Counted from the stretch's first letter, positions 46,145 to 61,258 are shown. The stretch is DNA of 64,000 nucleotides from Lunularia cruciata (GCA_948567375.1 OX419759.1:57761493-57825492); one strand, 5' to 3'. Notes: generated from the sequence alone by a model not told the origin. A program made the numbers and translations.

Positions 46145-49100
46145 CTAACACACCACTAAAGTCTTGTTATTTCGACCTCTGGTCGCACATTTGTCGCAGA
46201 CCCAAGCATATCCTCCATCGTCTAGCTTAAATTTGACTTTGAACAGCTTAAAGACACTGGCGTAGTCAACTTGTCGTGACAGAAGCTCAGCTTTTAACCA
46301 GACCCAAGAGTCATTCATTTCAGTGGATGTCGTGGTCTTGTCGAGTTGAAAGTCCTCCACAACGACGCTGGCCATGGTCACAGGCATTGCTGTTTTAAGG
46401 TCCCCAAGCTCAGGCACAATTTTCCCCAATCCCACTGTAGCGTGCAGACCCGCCTTCAAAGCGTACAGTGAGGTTATGGCAGAGATCACAACAATGCGTC
46501 TCAACCATTTAAAGTTCTCTTTGCTTACAGTTAATTCGAGTCCCTCTTGGTCCTCGACGACATGATGACCCGTTGGAGACTCGCACTCGAAGTGCAAGCG
46601 CACGGGTGTTCCAAACATTGCTATGGCAACAGCTTTATGCAGGATCCTTACATCCTTGCTGGTCAAGTAGGGGCGTTTCGGAGTACTTGCTTGTGCCAGC
46701 GAATCAGATAACCCGACCATCTCATCTACTTTCGATATGATAGACCTCCCCTTCGATTGCAATTCACGCTGGAGAGATGTAATCAGCCCCAGTTGCATCT
46801 TGATTCCTTGCATTCCGGCATGAATACGTTGCATCCCAGACGCCACCCCATCAACTTTTGTTTCTATGCGCTGTAGATGATCGACCACAACACAATTCGG
46901 ATTGAATTGGTCCACACTCGTGCCTTCAAGTTGGCCAGGACTGGGGTGTCTGGGTGGTATTTCAGTCCCTGTCGACTCTGACCCACTTTTCGATGCAGAT
47001 TTGGCTAATGTTTTATTGACTTCCTCCAAAACGGTCTGAAGATTCGCTAGATGTTGACAGCGATTGGTTCTGATCTGCAGTAACATATCCTCCACATCAC
47101 TTTCACGCAACAGGTCCGTAGCAAGCTCAAATTCGGAGCATAAGCGCCGCCCTTCTGTCTCCGGCCAGGTGTGTTCATAATTCAGCAGAGAATCTTCATC
47201 CAAGTCCGGAAGGTCCTTGTTCCTTTCCAGAAGATCCTCGACATTGCTCTGAAACTTCTGCCTCAGGTCGGAGACCAAAATAGCTTGACCTTCTCTGTAT
47301 TCAAATGGGGTAAGTTCTTTCACGCATTTGGTTCGAAGAACGCCCATTTCCAGTATGACCCCGCGACATCCTTTCGGGGAAGCACAGAAAGTTCTGATCT
47401 CATCGATGATATGCTCCGTGACAAAGTTCTCCGTTTCAGCTCTAGTCTTGTTCTGCGATCCTCGGACCAACACGTCTACATGATTCTGCACAACTTCGTC
47501 CCGCTGGAGCTGTTCCACGAAAATTTCATGACCGTTCATGCAGAGCCGGATATATCCTCGTGTACATTTCACCTGTTGGTTGAACTTCGTCTCCGTCATG
47601 ACCTTCTGACGCAACGCAATCTAAACGAGACACATACCACACGCAAGGTGAGACGCTTTGTTCACGAAAGATTTATGAACGCAGGATTGATCGGACACAA
47701 GGAATTGGAATGAACACCTATTGTACTTGCACTTGTTTGGGTTCCAGTATGTCAGATCGTAGACAGACGGATACTGATAGAGGAGCATGTGAGGTAGTTT
47801 GGAGTTCGCATGATGTACCCATACATTTATCCATTGCGACCCCGGTAAGTTCATGATAATTCCAATGCATCATCAATGAATATCCCGCAGAGTTCATATC
47901 CTTTTTGGAAACTGGCTTTTCCCATTAAGCAGCACGTACCTGTAACCTGGCAAAAAAGCCGGAGGAAAGCGATGTCCGCCGGTCTTGACATTGCAGTCGA
48001 AACCCAAAGTACATGTCCTGGCTATTGGCGGAAGGGTTCCACGAAGGACGGTCTCCATCATCACCGCCATGTACTGGACCTCTGGGAATAATGTGGGGGA
48101 TGAAATACTGCGTTTCCAGCCTGCCCTCACTAGCCTCTACCTTGAAGCACAAACCTAGTTTCTCGAGAAGATCCTTCAATGTCTCCACGCTCACCTTGCG
48201 TTCCTTGTCTCGATTGGTTTTGTTGAGAACGGGCAGTAAGATAGCTTCTAGAACGGACTCAGAGACAAATCCATTAAGACTGAGTGGAAATGAACTTTTG
48301 TTTGCGTGGGATGGTTGTGCTTGGAAGTTGTGCCCCTGGGTGATTAGCCCACCCAAAAAGGCTTCGGTCAGCCAGTTTGGAGACACCACAACCAGTGTGG
48401 AATCGGGAATAAGAACAATGCTCCCTACATCGTGTAGATATATTGCCACTGCATTCAGAACAGCTTGTCTTCTCGCGGGTTGTAGATTTAATCTTTCCAG
48501 TCGGAGATCTTCCGTATTCTCAGAAAGGAAAGAGTAAAGATCCTCCAGATCACAAACAGGAGAGTTCCGTACATGTGTGTCTTTCCGTGCAAGCATTGAA
48601 GTGAGATCTGAACACACTTCGGGGACACTCTGAAACTTGCCGCTTAGCAGATCTTCGAACATTTTAAGAACCTGTTCCAACACCGGGGACACATGCTTCT
48701 TCTTGGTAGCATTAAGGAAAAGGCAATCTCTTGCCTGATTAGAATCAGGCAAGAGATCAATAACACCGTCAAATGCACATCGCAACTCGTCCATCACTCT
48801 CGTGGCCCAGCGGCAAATCGGTGACCGATCCTGATCTCTCATCTTGTCAAGATGGGTAAGAACAACCAGCACCTTGGGACGGATATCTCCAATAATTTGG
48901 GAGTTGGAGGTTATAAACCGCAGCCATTCCTCTAGCTCTATTCTGAATGCCTTCTCCGGATACGGTTTACTCTTTTTCAGGTCCTCATCATAGGGGCTAA
49001 AAACGAACAGAAAAATGCAAGGTTGGACCACCTGTGGAAATAGAAGATCTTGGATTGCTCGGAAAATCCACTGCCCAGCCATATCCCATATGGCAATTTG

Positions 49101-51319
49101 CATTTTAGCATCGTCTTTTAGGAGTTCGACCTCGATCCCCTTCGTCCTCCACAGGGCTGCTACCTTGTCTCCGAACCAATACTTGTTGAGAGTTATTCTC
49201 ATCATCGTTTGCCGCAACTTGGATTTGCCTAAGTAGTACAAAAATAGCAGTTGATATGTCAAAGCCTGTAACTCACATCTTTTACAGCTTCTCCCAGAGC
49301 CCGTAGCAAAGACAATGAAAAATCTTTGGAGAATGCGATTTGGAATGCCCACAAATTTTCACATATCGATATGCTCGTGCCGATCAATAGCTTACTGTAT
49401 TCTTATTCTTCCATTTTATAGACTGAATCAGTACTACTTACCTAACGGACACATGCACATGATTAATAAACATACTCAACAGAGTCCCATAGATTTACCT
49501 AGTTGTATAGGCCTCGTAAGTAAAAATGAAACATGACAAGAAGAAAATACCTATCTAGATAAGAATTTTATTTTATGATGGAAATGTCCAAGTTTATTCT
49601 AGAAACAAATTGTTAGAGCTTAACGCTAGAACTCGTTAGTAGTATAAACATTAAAACCAACATGATAGCATGTTGGCATGCTAATGGCATGAATGACATA
49701 AACCTGATGGGATCATAACACAAGATCTTGACACGAGGTCATGGAACAAATTTTAGAAGAGTTTTGAGTAGAATAGGTTCTGGACTTCATAGTAGAACAT
49801 TACCTGCACCAGGAGAGCCGCATAGAAATAACCGTGCCGCCTTTGGTTGGTTGAACCTCAATCTCAAGTTGGCATCCTTCAAAATCGCGAAGTATGATTC
49901 CAGTTTGATATTTCGACTCAAAGCAGCATTCACCGATGCTTGTTTACTGCCGTTGGTAAAGCCTCTTAAAGAGATGACTTTCAAGGTAGAATTCATGTGC
50001 AGTAACCCCATAAGGTCTTTGAAACAGTCATCATTTAAGTTTGGTATCCCCAACGAGGTGAGTGTAGTGTTGTGTCGGAGAGAAACGAATAAGGCTTTCC
50101 ATACAACTGGATGCACGTCACACCTGTACAGGTCTAACTGTTGTAAGGAGAAATTGTCTTTTAGTGCTTCTAACATGTCCATCATCCCTGGAAGACGAAG
50201 GTGCCACCTACTACGTATCCTGAGTCGCGTGAGAGAATCGAATCTCCTCAAAACACTTCCTAAAACTGGTGACAGATTGAGTACGGAATCACCTTCGGAA
50301 TAATTTCGGATTGTTAGACCAACCTTAGCAATCCGCGTGTGGACAGTGGACAACAACTCGACCACCCGTTCGAACCGTATATCGGAATAGCAGGTCAAAT
50401 TGAAGGTCTGCAGAGTTTTGTTCTCCTGTAAAGACGAGCCTATGTTCTTCCAGGTGTCCGCAGTGTAGAAGCCGTCGAAGGGGTCAGAAAAATCCAGATG
50501 AATTAATTCTATTGTGTTGTTCGAAGAGAAAAGCTGCGGCAGAAAACCTCTGAACTGCCTTAAGTCACCTAAAAGTACCAACTCCTTCAGCGATTTATTT
50601 AAATCTCCTTCAGTTAGAGCATTTGTCAACAAGTTTGACCATCGAGACCTCCCATCCACAAGAATGCTCAACAACCTGATTTTGGGACCCTGTTTCGAGG
50701 CCTCGCCCAAAACCTTGGCGTCTTTTGTATCAAGCTGGCCACTACCTTCGAAGACGACCTCAAGCAGGTTAGGGGCACGTCGTATCACTTCAGCTATATG
50801 GTCAACCACGCTCGACTGGAGCCACTTCGTATGTACGCGGAAGAATTCCAGAGCAGGATTGGATGACAACGCTTCGAGCAAAACATTAACTTCGCTTGCA
50901 GTCCAGAAGTCTCTCCCCCTACAGGACATGTTGAAGTACTTAATAAATGTACATTTACCAAGAGCATGGAGGATACGTTTCCGCAGTTCAGACCGGAACT
51001 CCTGGCTGGTCGAGCCATAATGCATCCCATGGAAATTCTCAATATCAAAGAATAACCCGTCTAAACTATGGACTAAGGAGCGTCTATCGTCCATTCCTGA
51101 GTGCTTACTCTCCAATTGCTGCAAGAACTCACGGACGTATGCAGTATGCAGCTCGTTCTCACTCGATTCTCCCCCAGATGGAATTGAAAGCCCTGATCTA
51201 CGGGCTTTAACTTGTATCTCATCATGACTACTGTTGATGCTGCTGGAGGGCTCTTCGCCCCGGGAGTTGGCCTCTGATTCGATCTTCAAGGGAGTTGCGT
51301 GCACACTGAAGTCAGCCAT
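46145..51319 (-). CDS. ROCO-type protein: LRR - Roc GTPase - COR (TORNADO1-like)
   Basis: Three minus-strand exons, 49804-51319, 47940-49228 and 46145-47620, give 1426 residues with matching phases. Residues about 130-480 are leucine-rich repeats of the ribonuclease-inhibitor type (e.g. SLQQLDLYRC, STLKVISLRGF). The Roc Ras-like domain has a P-loop GSPGAGKS (501-508, split by intron 1), WDMAGQ (553-558) and THLDK (630-634). The COR domain follows (AIYLHDVGSIVLIP...VSPNWLTEAFLGGLI) and continues across intron 2 (FFARLQ|IALRQKV...RGYIRLCMNG). The C-terminal part has a possible coiled coil (about 1182-1237) and ends GYAWVCDKCATRGRN, a possible metal-binding knuckle. There is no kinase domain, as in plant TORNADO1, a regulator of leaf and vascular patterning in flowering plants; size is also similar. 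The role in this plant is inferred only. The first in-frame ATG (MADFSV) is taken as the start; upstream TTG is unlikely. All key GTPase residues are intact. Confidence 0.88.
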
Positions 51320-53240
51320 GCCCTTAATCTGACTGGAGACCAACTCAAAAGTCCAAGATATCCACTTCCCGGAAACTTCTGAAGCCTGGACTTCGAGGAA
51401 AACTAGTCACAAACGTCCTCTCTAGACAGAGATGCGCAGGCAATTCTGAACAGATTGACACTCCGCTCTTCCCAACAAACGACTGAAGGTCTGCAGATGT
51501 GTAATTTTTGGTGTACGATCAAAATATTGGCGTCAGAGAAAAGCAGAAACATCGTATCTCTGATTGCAATGTTCGACACCTTCGCTCTTTTAGAACATGA
51601 GCAATGAACTAGACCTTTCACTTGACAGGAGAAAGAGATTCCAGAACAGAAGGAAACTGAGTACAACTGACAGTTTGTGGCCCGGTTGCAATGGAGTCAT
51701 ACACTCTACAGAAGTCAGCCAGGCAGCGAAAGAATATCGTAGTGATAAGTTCTTTCGAGCAGTCGTCGGGGCGAAGAGGAGGAATATATACTGTAGGGTA
51801 TTCCGCTCAATCCTATACGAATATCTGGTTACAAAGCGTGCAGGAAATATCGCTCTTTTGCACATTCGCACATTCGCACATCACATTATCAACCGAAGAT
51901 ATGACTTTAAACTAGATGAAACTCTGGAAATTTAACTATAGCTATAACTCTATACTTATAGTTTGAATGGCATCAAAGAGGAAGCACGATAAAATAAAAT
52001 CTTGGTGTTTGATGAACTCAAAATTAAAAGGAACTAACATTTTCTAACCACTAGATTGTGGAATCCTTGTTCACCATGCTGCATAAACAACTTTTGACCC
52101 CCAAATCAAGAAGTTTAAAGAGTGGAAACCAAGATTCTATAATCCTTTTCATTGTGGTTCTCTAATCAAAGTAATCAAATTTAATTTTAAATTTGATGCG
52201 CCATTCTAATATTTCTTTATTGAGTTTTTTTTATAGAATTTTAGAATATAATAAGAATAATAATCAGTCCTTAACTGTATTTGACCTTTAAATAACAATG
52301 AAATTAATAGTGGTTGTATATATTTCAGCAGTTAAGAAATATCATATATTCATGGAGTAGAAGGAATTCTGTATTCTGAAACACTAAACAATGTTAGGCT
52401 CAAACCAAGGTCGTATGTTTCTCCATAGTTCAGATTCAAAGCAGGATTCAAATTCCAGTAAGGTTCCAAATTCTAGATTCCAATACGGTCCACTGATTGC
52501 TTTATGTGCCAGATAGGAAGCCATTTGCCACAAAATAATGTGAGATGCTTGAAACCAAGACACTATATTCCTCTATGGTCAAGACCGCAGAGTAAGAACT
52601 TGAGTTCAACCGTATTGCTTGATGTTCAAGGATACGGAGGACAAGTATCCAAGAAGAAGTGGAAGCCATTTGCCACAGTGTACTTTCAGAGCATAAAAGA
52701 CATACTTCACAACGCATATAGTGGACAATTTACCGACTTTATCAAATTTACCTATCCTGGGCTAAAGTTTGCGATCATTAAAATTACCTGAAGTAGGCTT
52801 TTCCCACGACCACGGAGTCATTCTTCAAGACATGCAGACACATTTTCTCCAGCAGCTAGAGAGTGTCCTAGCTTTGGAGGCTTCATTCATTGATGCGTGC
52901 TTGCCTTCGAGCTATTCTTGGGTGTACTTTTGGGGTTCCGCTTTAAAGAAAAGGAATCAGATTGATCTCAATTTCATCGCTTAGAACTTTCCCGTTCTTT
53001 GTGATATTCTGCTTATTTTGGCGTACCAATGTACTTGTTGCGGGGTGTCATTGAGTATCTCTTGAAGGAGCAGAATTTGCCAAAAGGCGGACATGATTCA
53101 GAATCTAGCCAATCCCTGCTCCTTAGGCAGAATTGTTGGCAAGAGTATCTCCTGGAACCGACAAAATTATCAAGACAACTCTGCTCCAATCAAGCAGGCA
53201 AATCAAGTCTGTGTGACGATAGGTGATTCTTGATAATCTT
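51320..53240. other. Upstream region of the ROCO gene
   Basis: Promoter and leader of the minus-strand gene are expected here. Small frames at 52504-52791, 52769-52984 and 53029-53226 (plus) show no recognisable domain and no convincing splice joins. Confidence 0.4.
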
Positions 53241-56200
53241 TCGGCATAATGTCATTTTCACCAATTTCACTATCTGCTTCTAGATTTTCGCATTCACACC
53301 ATATCAATGGATTATATGTTTTCCTAATCGAGCTTTAAGAAAAGCTAATTATTATTCTTGTAACATAAGATTTTAAAATCCTCCATTATCAATCATCTAG
53401 TGCCATTCTTCTTGGAATTGTAAAATCAACCATTCTATATCTGCTTGTTTCTGGATAAATAAGTTCAACATTTTGCTCATTTATTTTGAGTGAAAGAAAC
53501 TTGTGGCTGAAATTGTGATATAAGGCATATCAATTCTTTGATTTATGTTGAGATCTTTGATAGAGCTATCACAAGTGTTGGCACAAGCATACCAATCGGT
53601 GAGTTTGAAGAGAATGTTGCAATCCATGTTTGCTAGCCATTTATGCTCCTCCAAGGTTTTCAGCTGACAATCTTGGATCAATTAGGTTGGCATCACTGCA
53701 AAGAACTTAGACATCATGTTAACTTCAGTCTCAATTGGCACTAGTTAATTCTCCTCATGTTTGCAATGCCAAAGGAAAACTTGCTATATCAACATAAGTA
53801 TATTATATACAAGAATTGTGCGGTTTCCAAAATCTCTAATAAGCTCTCAATTGAAGCTCAAAAATTAAACTTGAGGTATCCAAGAAAACCAATTACTATA
53901 ACAAAAATTGAAATATGCAAAGGTGAAAATTATGAGAAGTTTGCATGAAGGACATGAAAGAATTTGCTTATACTTTGACTCAAAAATCAATTTTTGTGTA
54001 ACAATGTAATATTATCTGCAAGGGATCAACAATCACAATGAAAGGTTTGTAATCATCTATAGGTATGGAGATGTTTGTCAATATCACACATAGAGCTCAA
54101 GAAACAAAAAACAAAACTTTCCACTTTGATCTTTGAGGATTCTTCATTTGATAGATCTTCATCTCAATCTTTCTTAAAGGTTTTGGAAATCTACTCACTT
54201 CTTCATAGACCTTACCTTGTTTATTGACTATTTGCTTAGCCAAGAAGTGAGTTATTGAACCTTCCTTATGAAGACCATAATTGTTGATGAGCTACTCCTT
54301 GTCAACTCTTTGAGCCTATTCCTCTTAAAAAACTTTACTACTTCATTGTAAACATGCATTAAGTGATTTTCTTTCTTTACTTTATATGATTGTGGAGGAA
54401 AATTTATCAAGAAGCTTGCACATGCTTGCTTGACACCAATGTTCTCTAGCCTTGCAAAGGCTTGAACCAATAGCAAGCAACAATCCTTGTGTTCTTCTTT
54501 GTTGTTGTACTTATCCTCTTGAATTCCTCCTTGATTGAGTAGTGCCAACACTTGGTTTTATGGAATACAAGAATGCTCATGGAGTATCTCCTTGATGGTG
54601 TCATTTGATAGATTTCTAGAAACTCATTCTAAAATTTGGTAGAGGAGTAGAGAATTCCTTTAAGTTACCTCTTTATAGGTAACCTTACCTTGGCAATCTT
54701 TAAAGCCCTACAATGGACTCTTCTAGAGAGGCCAGTACTATCTAGAAGAAGTGTGTGCATATATCAAGTGAAATTCTAAGTTTTCCACAAAGAGGTTATG
54801 AGGTCATGTATGTTTAAGCATCTTGGAAAAGATAGAAACATTTTGATCGTGAAGAAAGGGGGAGCTAGTTTTCTACCCTTATGGTGACCATGATGTCTTG
54901 GAGATGATTATGTACACCTTTTACACTTGAGAAAGAACATAATTTCTCAATTTTAGTAGTTGATTTACTAAATGGAGAACATACATCTATTGCTCCTAAA
55001 ACTTTCTACAATAATAGAATTTAATATGAGAAACTTAAAGCAAAATAGATCTCAAAGAGATCAACTTTGAGTAGTAAGATTTGCAATGAAAGTCTATTTA
55101 AGAAGAGAGACCTAAAGAAAAATAAATCTCAAAGAGATCAAGTTTGAGTAGTAAGATGTGCATTATGAAAGTCCATTGTCCCTAAAATTCTAGAGTTGAG
55201 GAACTTGTCCTAGACAAGTGATACTCTCTAGTTTTATATACAAAGTCCAACATTTTATTTGTATTTCATTTATTGCTTGAAACTTTATGGGATATATTTT
55301 ATCAAGAGATACTTGATACCCCTAGTATTTTGAAGCCAATCAGTTTTGAGCAATGAGAAACACTTCACACAATGAAGAAGATATTTCTACCAAAACTTGG
55401 GCCAAGGAAAAATTCTAGTTATTTCCCTAGATATATTAAATCAAATAAGCTGAATTTTGTGGGCATATATTCTACAACATAAGAAATTTATTTATGGAAT
55501 CTGCAGGTCAAAGTCTAAGATGAAAGAGATTTCTAAGTTCCAAAAGTTGTAGTGGTCAAAATTAAGTTTTTGATCCTTAAAAAGAACATGATTTCAAAGA
55601 GTGATGGAAATAGATAAGAAGATGAGTTTGAAGTGATCAAATCTCCAATAGTACTTCATCTTGATTAAGTTAAGATTGAGAAAAATCATATACTATTTTC
55701 AATAAAAAAACTTGGCTTTTGTGAAAAGGTTCTTGGGACTATACTTTTGCATCCATAAGTAGTACCTTAAGAGAAGTAAATGCTTTCTTCTTGAATATAG
55801 AGCTTAAAGAAGAAGGACCTTGAAAAGATAAACATAAGTGGTAAATAACCTTGAAGTAAGTCAAATCAAGATAGGTAATACAATCAAAACTTCTTATTTT
55901 CTGTGAGAAGCATTTGTGAGGGGCTTCATGAGAGCTTGAATTGGAAATAATGAGAGGAGAAAGGAGGAATGAGCGTCTATCTTGTCTAATTGCTTGGTAG
56001 GTTCAACCTTGATATGCTGCTATCAGGATAGGAAAAATATAGTAGCTTGGAAACTTCCAAAGGGTAGCATGTGAAGCCACCCTTTGTGGAACTTAAATTA
56101 CCTTAGGGAAGGAATCTTAGGTCAAGGTGCACTCACATAGGTTTTTGGCCTCACATGCCATCCTTTGGTACTTCTTGAGCAATCAAGTAATCATATAGAT

Positions 56201-59200
56201 GGAGAAAATAAAGTTTTCCTTATAGATTTCTGAACACTATAGATTCACAAACCTTCATATTTGAGGCACCAACATCCAAGCCTTTCCAGAGACATCAATT
56301 TTTATAGTTGGACAATAGTATGCTAAGGATAATTGGAATGTTTGAATATCTCTCAAAATTATTGCAAGGGGTGTATTTGAGAGCATTGAAGTGGAATTTC
56401 TGATGTTGGACATATTGATGAAGAGGGTGATGCACTCTTTAGACAAGTCTCACTAGCACTATGAAACATTGAGTGTTACGCTTATCATAACTTTTTACAG
56501 TAATATAGAGTTTTGAAAAATTATCTTATGTGCCATATTCTTTAATGGATATCCACATTACATATGTTTATTTATATGTAATGTGGAACCTTGCTTGATG
56601 TCATTCCAATTGCATTTCTTTTTGCTTCACCATGCAACATGGACTTCCAAGATACCAACTGAAGGATACAATCAACACAAGATGGAAACCAGAGAATGGA
56701 AGGGTGCTTTTGTACCAAGATGGTAATTTGACATTAAAAAAAATCCCATCCTTTTATGGAGAACCTTTGTTTTAGTAGTGTGGAAACTTTTCATGTCAAG
56801 ACTGAGGAGAAACTTCCACACTTGATTAACTGTGAAAAGCGTTTGTAGAGCCTTGCAACTAATATTGATTTGTTCTATGAAGAGATATTTGCTACAATCA
56901 ACTATTGGGAGACTGCCAAGAAGGTACTTCGTGAAACATAGGAGAGTGATCATGTTAAAAGACTCAAAAGTGGATTTTGGCAAAGAACAAACCATGGTAT
57001 TTTCACAAAGAATTTTGATTACTTGAGTTCCAAAAGAAGAGTATAATTGCAAAAGGTGATTTTTGCAGCTCCCTAAAAGGAGAAAAGAACTTAGATCATG
57101 AAAATAATTAAATTAAAGAGAAAAAATATTTCTTGTTTGAATATCCCAATACCACAAAAATTATGGAAATAATTATTTTTTGGTAAGTTCTAATACTAAA
57201 AGGCATCTCTATATGACCCTAAAAAAACAAGAAAGAACGTAAGACAACTATTACTTACTAGATGAATAACTCTAACATACTTTCAGGATCATGGATAGCA
57301 CCACTGAGAATTTTCTTGATGGAGATCTTAGCTAGTTAGTATCAAGAACGTGTGATGAAACATTCTACAAGGAAGATCTTTTGTCATCACAAAAGTCACT
57401 ACTTCATTTTATAAAATACCACAAGACCTTGAAATGCAGGTGTGTAATCACATTGCAAAAAATTAATAAAAAATAAAATAATAATAATATATATAGTTTT
57501 TTATTAGAATAAATAAATAAATTATACTTGTTTTTTCTTCATTTGCTGTTTTTTTTAAAATTAATTATGTAAAAATTAAACTATATTAAAGATGGTTATT
57601 TATTGCATACTGATAATTGAATAAGTAGAAATTTTTATTGTATGTTTTATGAATTTGATTTTCTAGAACCACTTTTACATTTACTTATAAATGTGTTAGA
57701 ATCATATTATAACATGTTTGATGCATAATTGTTGTAAAACTTCCTGCATGAGTTGATTACTCTATATATAGAATCATTAGTATTAAAATTTATGAAACTT
57801 AAATCATTTTGTTTTATGGATTATGGGTTTATTTTAGTTTCATTAAAAAATTTTCTCACATTGTTTATATCTTCTAGAATTAAATTAGAAAAGTCCAATA
57901 TTAGATCCAAATATCCATTGGAAGTATCTTAATTTCCTAGTCTTGAGAAGTTAACTATCCAAAATATTCAATATTGAAAAGTCAATATCCAAAATAAGAG
58001 AGTCAAAAATCAAAGATTGAAGGAAGTCCATTTTATTGAATATGCAGTTTTGCTCATTGATGGAAGGCAAATTTATAAAGGCAAAATTTTTTCCATTTTT
58101 AATAGCAAGTTCTATAAATAAATAAAAGGTAATCCTAATAAAACATATAACATTAGGGTGTGTACCACCTTCATACTTATTTATTTTTTGCCTTGAATAA
58201 TTAGAAAAGCACTTTGTAAGTACAATCAAGGAATTTGTGCAAAAGCAAACAAGAGAGGAAATTGAGCTTAATATTTAATATAAAAGCTAGATTCTTAAGA
58301 TAAGACTAGAGGGGAATCTATTGCATAAAGAACCATTTATTACTAAAGGAACCAAAAATACATAGGGTTCATTTTAATAATGCTTGTACTTTGCTTCATC
58401 AACAAAAATAGTACTATATCTATCGTAACCATCCAAAGACAAAAGAACATGAGATTGGAATTCCCCAAGACTATGATCCCCAAATAAGCACCTTGACTTT
58501 ATTATATAGTGAAGAAGATCCAATTCAAGTGAGTTACACAATTAGATTAGATACATGGATTGGAGACATGTCAACTTTGGTTTCATCTAGTTGGTCCCAA
58601 AGGGAGTCTTTTGTGAATCTTTTTTTGTAGAAAGTTCCAAAATAACATGGAAGCAATACCATTGGAAAGATCTCAATGACACACATTGAGGAGGAGAAGG
58701 CGATTCCTTTTTCCTCTCAGGGAGTTTAAGATTTTATTTTTGAGATCTAATTCTTTGTTAGGCTTTCTAAATTGACTTTGAAGTTTTTGGTATATTTTTG
58801 TCCTTTGCACTATTAGTGAAAGTCCTTGTTTGGTGATTTCTCTATTTGATTCACCTAGACCATCATGTATAATGCATCTAAAAATATTACCAAGCCAATT
58901 TTAACCTTTTGATAATCTGTCAATATTACATCTATGGTATGTAGGGAATTCACGAGCAATTTACCACAAATGACATGGTTCAAACAATTTTTGTTACAAA
59001 AAGGCACAAAGAGTTGAAGTAGTTGGTTTCAACTTAAAAACTTTGCAAATATCAATGAGCAAAGTGAACTGGATGAAAACCCACAATCCATTCAGATGAT
59101 GTCCTCTATATAGCAACATATAAAAGGAATAGATAACAAACAAAAAATCCATACACATATGAGCAAGGACTCATAATAGTAAAACATTTTCAACACAACA

Positions 59201-59940
59201 CTTTCTCTTTCAACTACATGATCTTATGAAACTTTAGAACAATAAGATACAAAGATGTTATTAAAGTCCAAAACCTTGAAGCTTATGCAATTGCTCTAAA
59301 ATTGAATGGTATATTGATGTGCATTGAGTGTCTGCTGGCAAAATAGTGTAAGATTGTAAAGCTCATGATAGCTCATGATATAAGTTTATAAGATTTTGAT
59401 CCAAAGAATCTATCTCAATCAGAAGAAAAAAAGATTTCAATATACATTACTGAAGAGGAATGATAGTATAGGTCTAGTGTAAAAAGATCTGGATACTATA
59501 GTGTGTTGATGCATGCGGGAGAGTGTGGAGATGAGAGAGGAGAGGGAGAGATATGAGAAGACATATCTATAATTTCTGAGGTCTCTCTAGCATATAACAC
59601 TTGAGTGAATAGTAGATTCTCTTTGTTTTTTAATTTCAGTTCCATTGATACATGGATTGAAGACTATGGAGAATTGAGTAGAAAGTTATGAGAATTTGTA
59701 GTATTTTTAGGTTTAGAGTGATCATTACACATTGAGAGTGACAGGTCTCAAATTTTTGTTTCTAATCTCCTGGTTTCATGATTAAGTTCCATGGGAATTT
59801 AGTTTGAAAATTTTGGAGATGAAAATTGAAAGTTATCAAAGTTTATAGTTTTAAGGATTTGGAGAGATTGTATTTTCTTATGTGAGTTGGGATGTGAGGG
59901 GTTGTGGTTTTGCAGATATGGGGAGATATGGAGATAAGCA
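53241..59940. other. AT-rich gene desert, probably decayed transposon DNA
   Basis: About 6.7 kb of AT-rich DNA with few frames. The longest (54252-54551 minus, 99 residues; 56672-57052 minus, 126 residues) contain nothing I recognise. The texture, with many TTG/AAG and broken frames, resembles old retroelement coding DNA after heavy C-to-T decay, but no RT, integrase, protease or gag motif could be identified. Confidence 0.5.
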
Positions 59941-61258
59941 TCATGTGTTACTATCATTATTCTTGTGCTAGCCATGGCTACATCTCACCATGTGGTGTTG
60001 CCTAGAGCAGCGTGTCACACACCATGCTTAGTGTGTAATCAATGCTTTACCTTGCAAGGAGTAAAGACCCATGTAAGAAGGATGCACAAGGACTAAAAAT
60101 TGGACCACTTGGGATGCACACATGAGATGAGTGACAACATTGACAATAGTGACTCTCAAGATTATGCATGCTTCTCCTATCCATTTGTTGATCATTCTAG
60201 GGATACGGATTGAGTTGTAGGAGTGGTTAGCTTCTCAAACGGGTTGCATTTTGGGGTTATTTGAGACTAGTTTTCCATGTCCACATCTATTCCAGAGGCT
60301 ACCCCACACATTCCATGATGAGGCTAGACAAAATTTTTGCCTACCACTTGATAGTTTGGCATGTGATCCCTTGGATGAGTTAGCATGGTTCCTATTCCTC
60401 TTACTCCCTCAATGGTATCTTTGTTATGCTAGAGGGAGATGTGTAGGGCATAGAGAGGTGGTTGCTAGATTTCATCAATTACGAGTGGGGGATTGGGTGG
60501 CCCTTTAAGAAGAGTCTATAGGGCTACACAATTTAGGAGATAGGCATTGCCATAGAATACCACAGAGTCCACTCGATTACGACGGTGTAGGACATTGGGT
60601 CAGGTAGGAGAGTTTAGTAGAGTAGCACAAGGGCTACACCCTTTGTCTATGGCAAATCCTACTAATGAGACTATCTCTTCCCTACACTCACTACATCTTG
60701 TAGCAATAGAGGGATTACCACTAGAGGTCTTAGATTATCAACCTGAGCAGCCTTTATGTCTTGATAGGCTTTTGTTTGCACAAGCATTGTGCATTACCAC
60801 TCGCCTTTCCTCAAGAGGCTTGTAAAGGATGGTTTATGAGCACCTTAGAGATTGCTTTCAGGCAGATGATCCTTCTAGTGGTTTTATTGAGTTTTTTTAG
60901 GTGGCTATAGCAAAAGCAAGAGGAGACATTCTTATGTTTGTTACTTAGGTGTTAGGTGCTAATTGACTTCTCGTGATGGAGAAGGACACAAGGGGCATTA
61001 GACCAATTGCTATTGGAGAGATCTTTTTGTGTTTGGTCAGTCGTACCAACATCATTCTCACTTTTGATAGCACCTCAGTCCACATCAATTTGGAGTAACT
61101 AGACCTAGAGGATGTGAGGCTATATCTCTAGGCATTAGGGCATTCTTAGATATCCATCGGAAGTGGGTTGTCCTATAGGTAGATGTTTAGAATACTTTTA
61201 ATAGCGTCTCACGGGTATCCATCTTTAGAGAGCTTGCAGAGGTTGGTGGATCCTTGGC

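Noticed and set aside
47621-47854. Minus-strand frame in the second ROCO intron, considered as an extra exon
   Set aside because: Direct joining of FFARLQ to IALRQKV keeps phase and the COR-domain continuity; the extra frame would break it.
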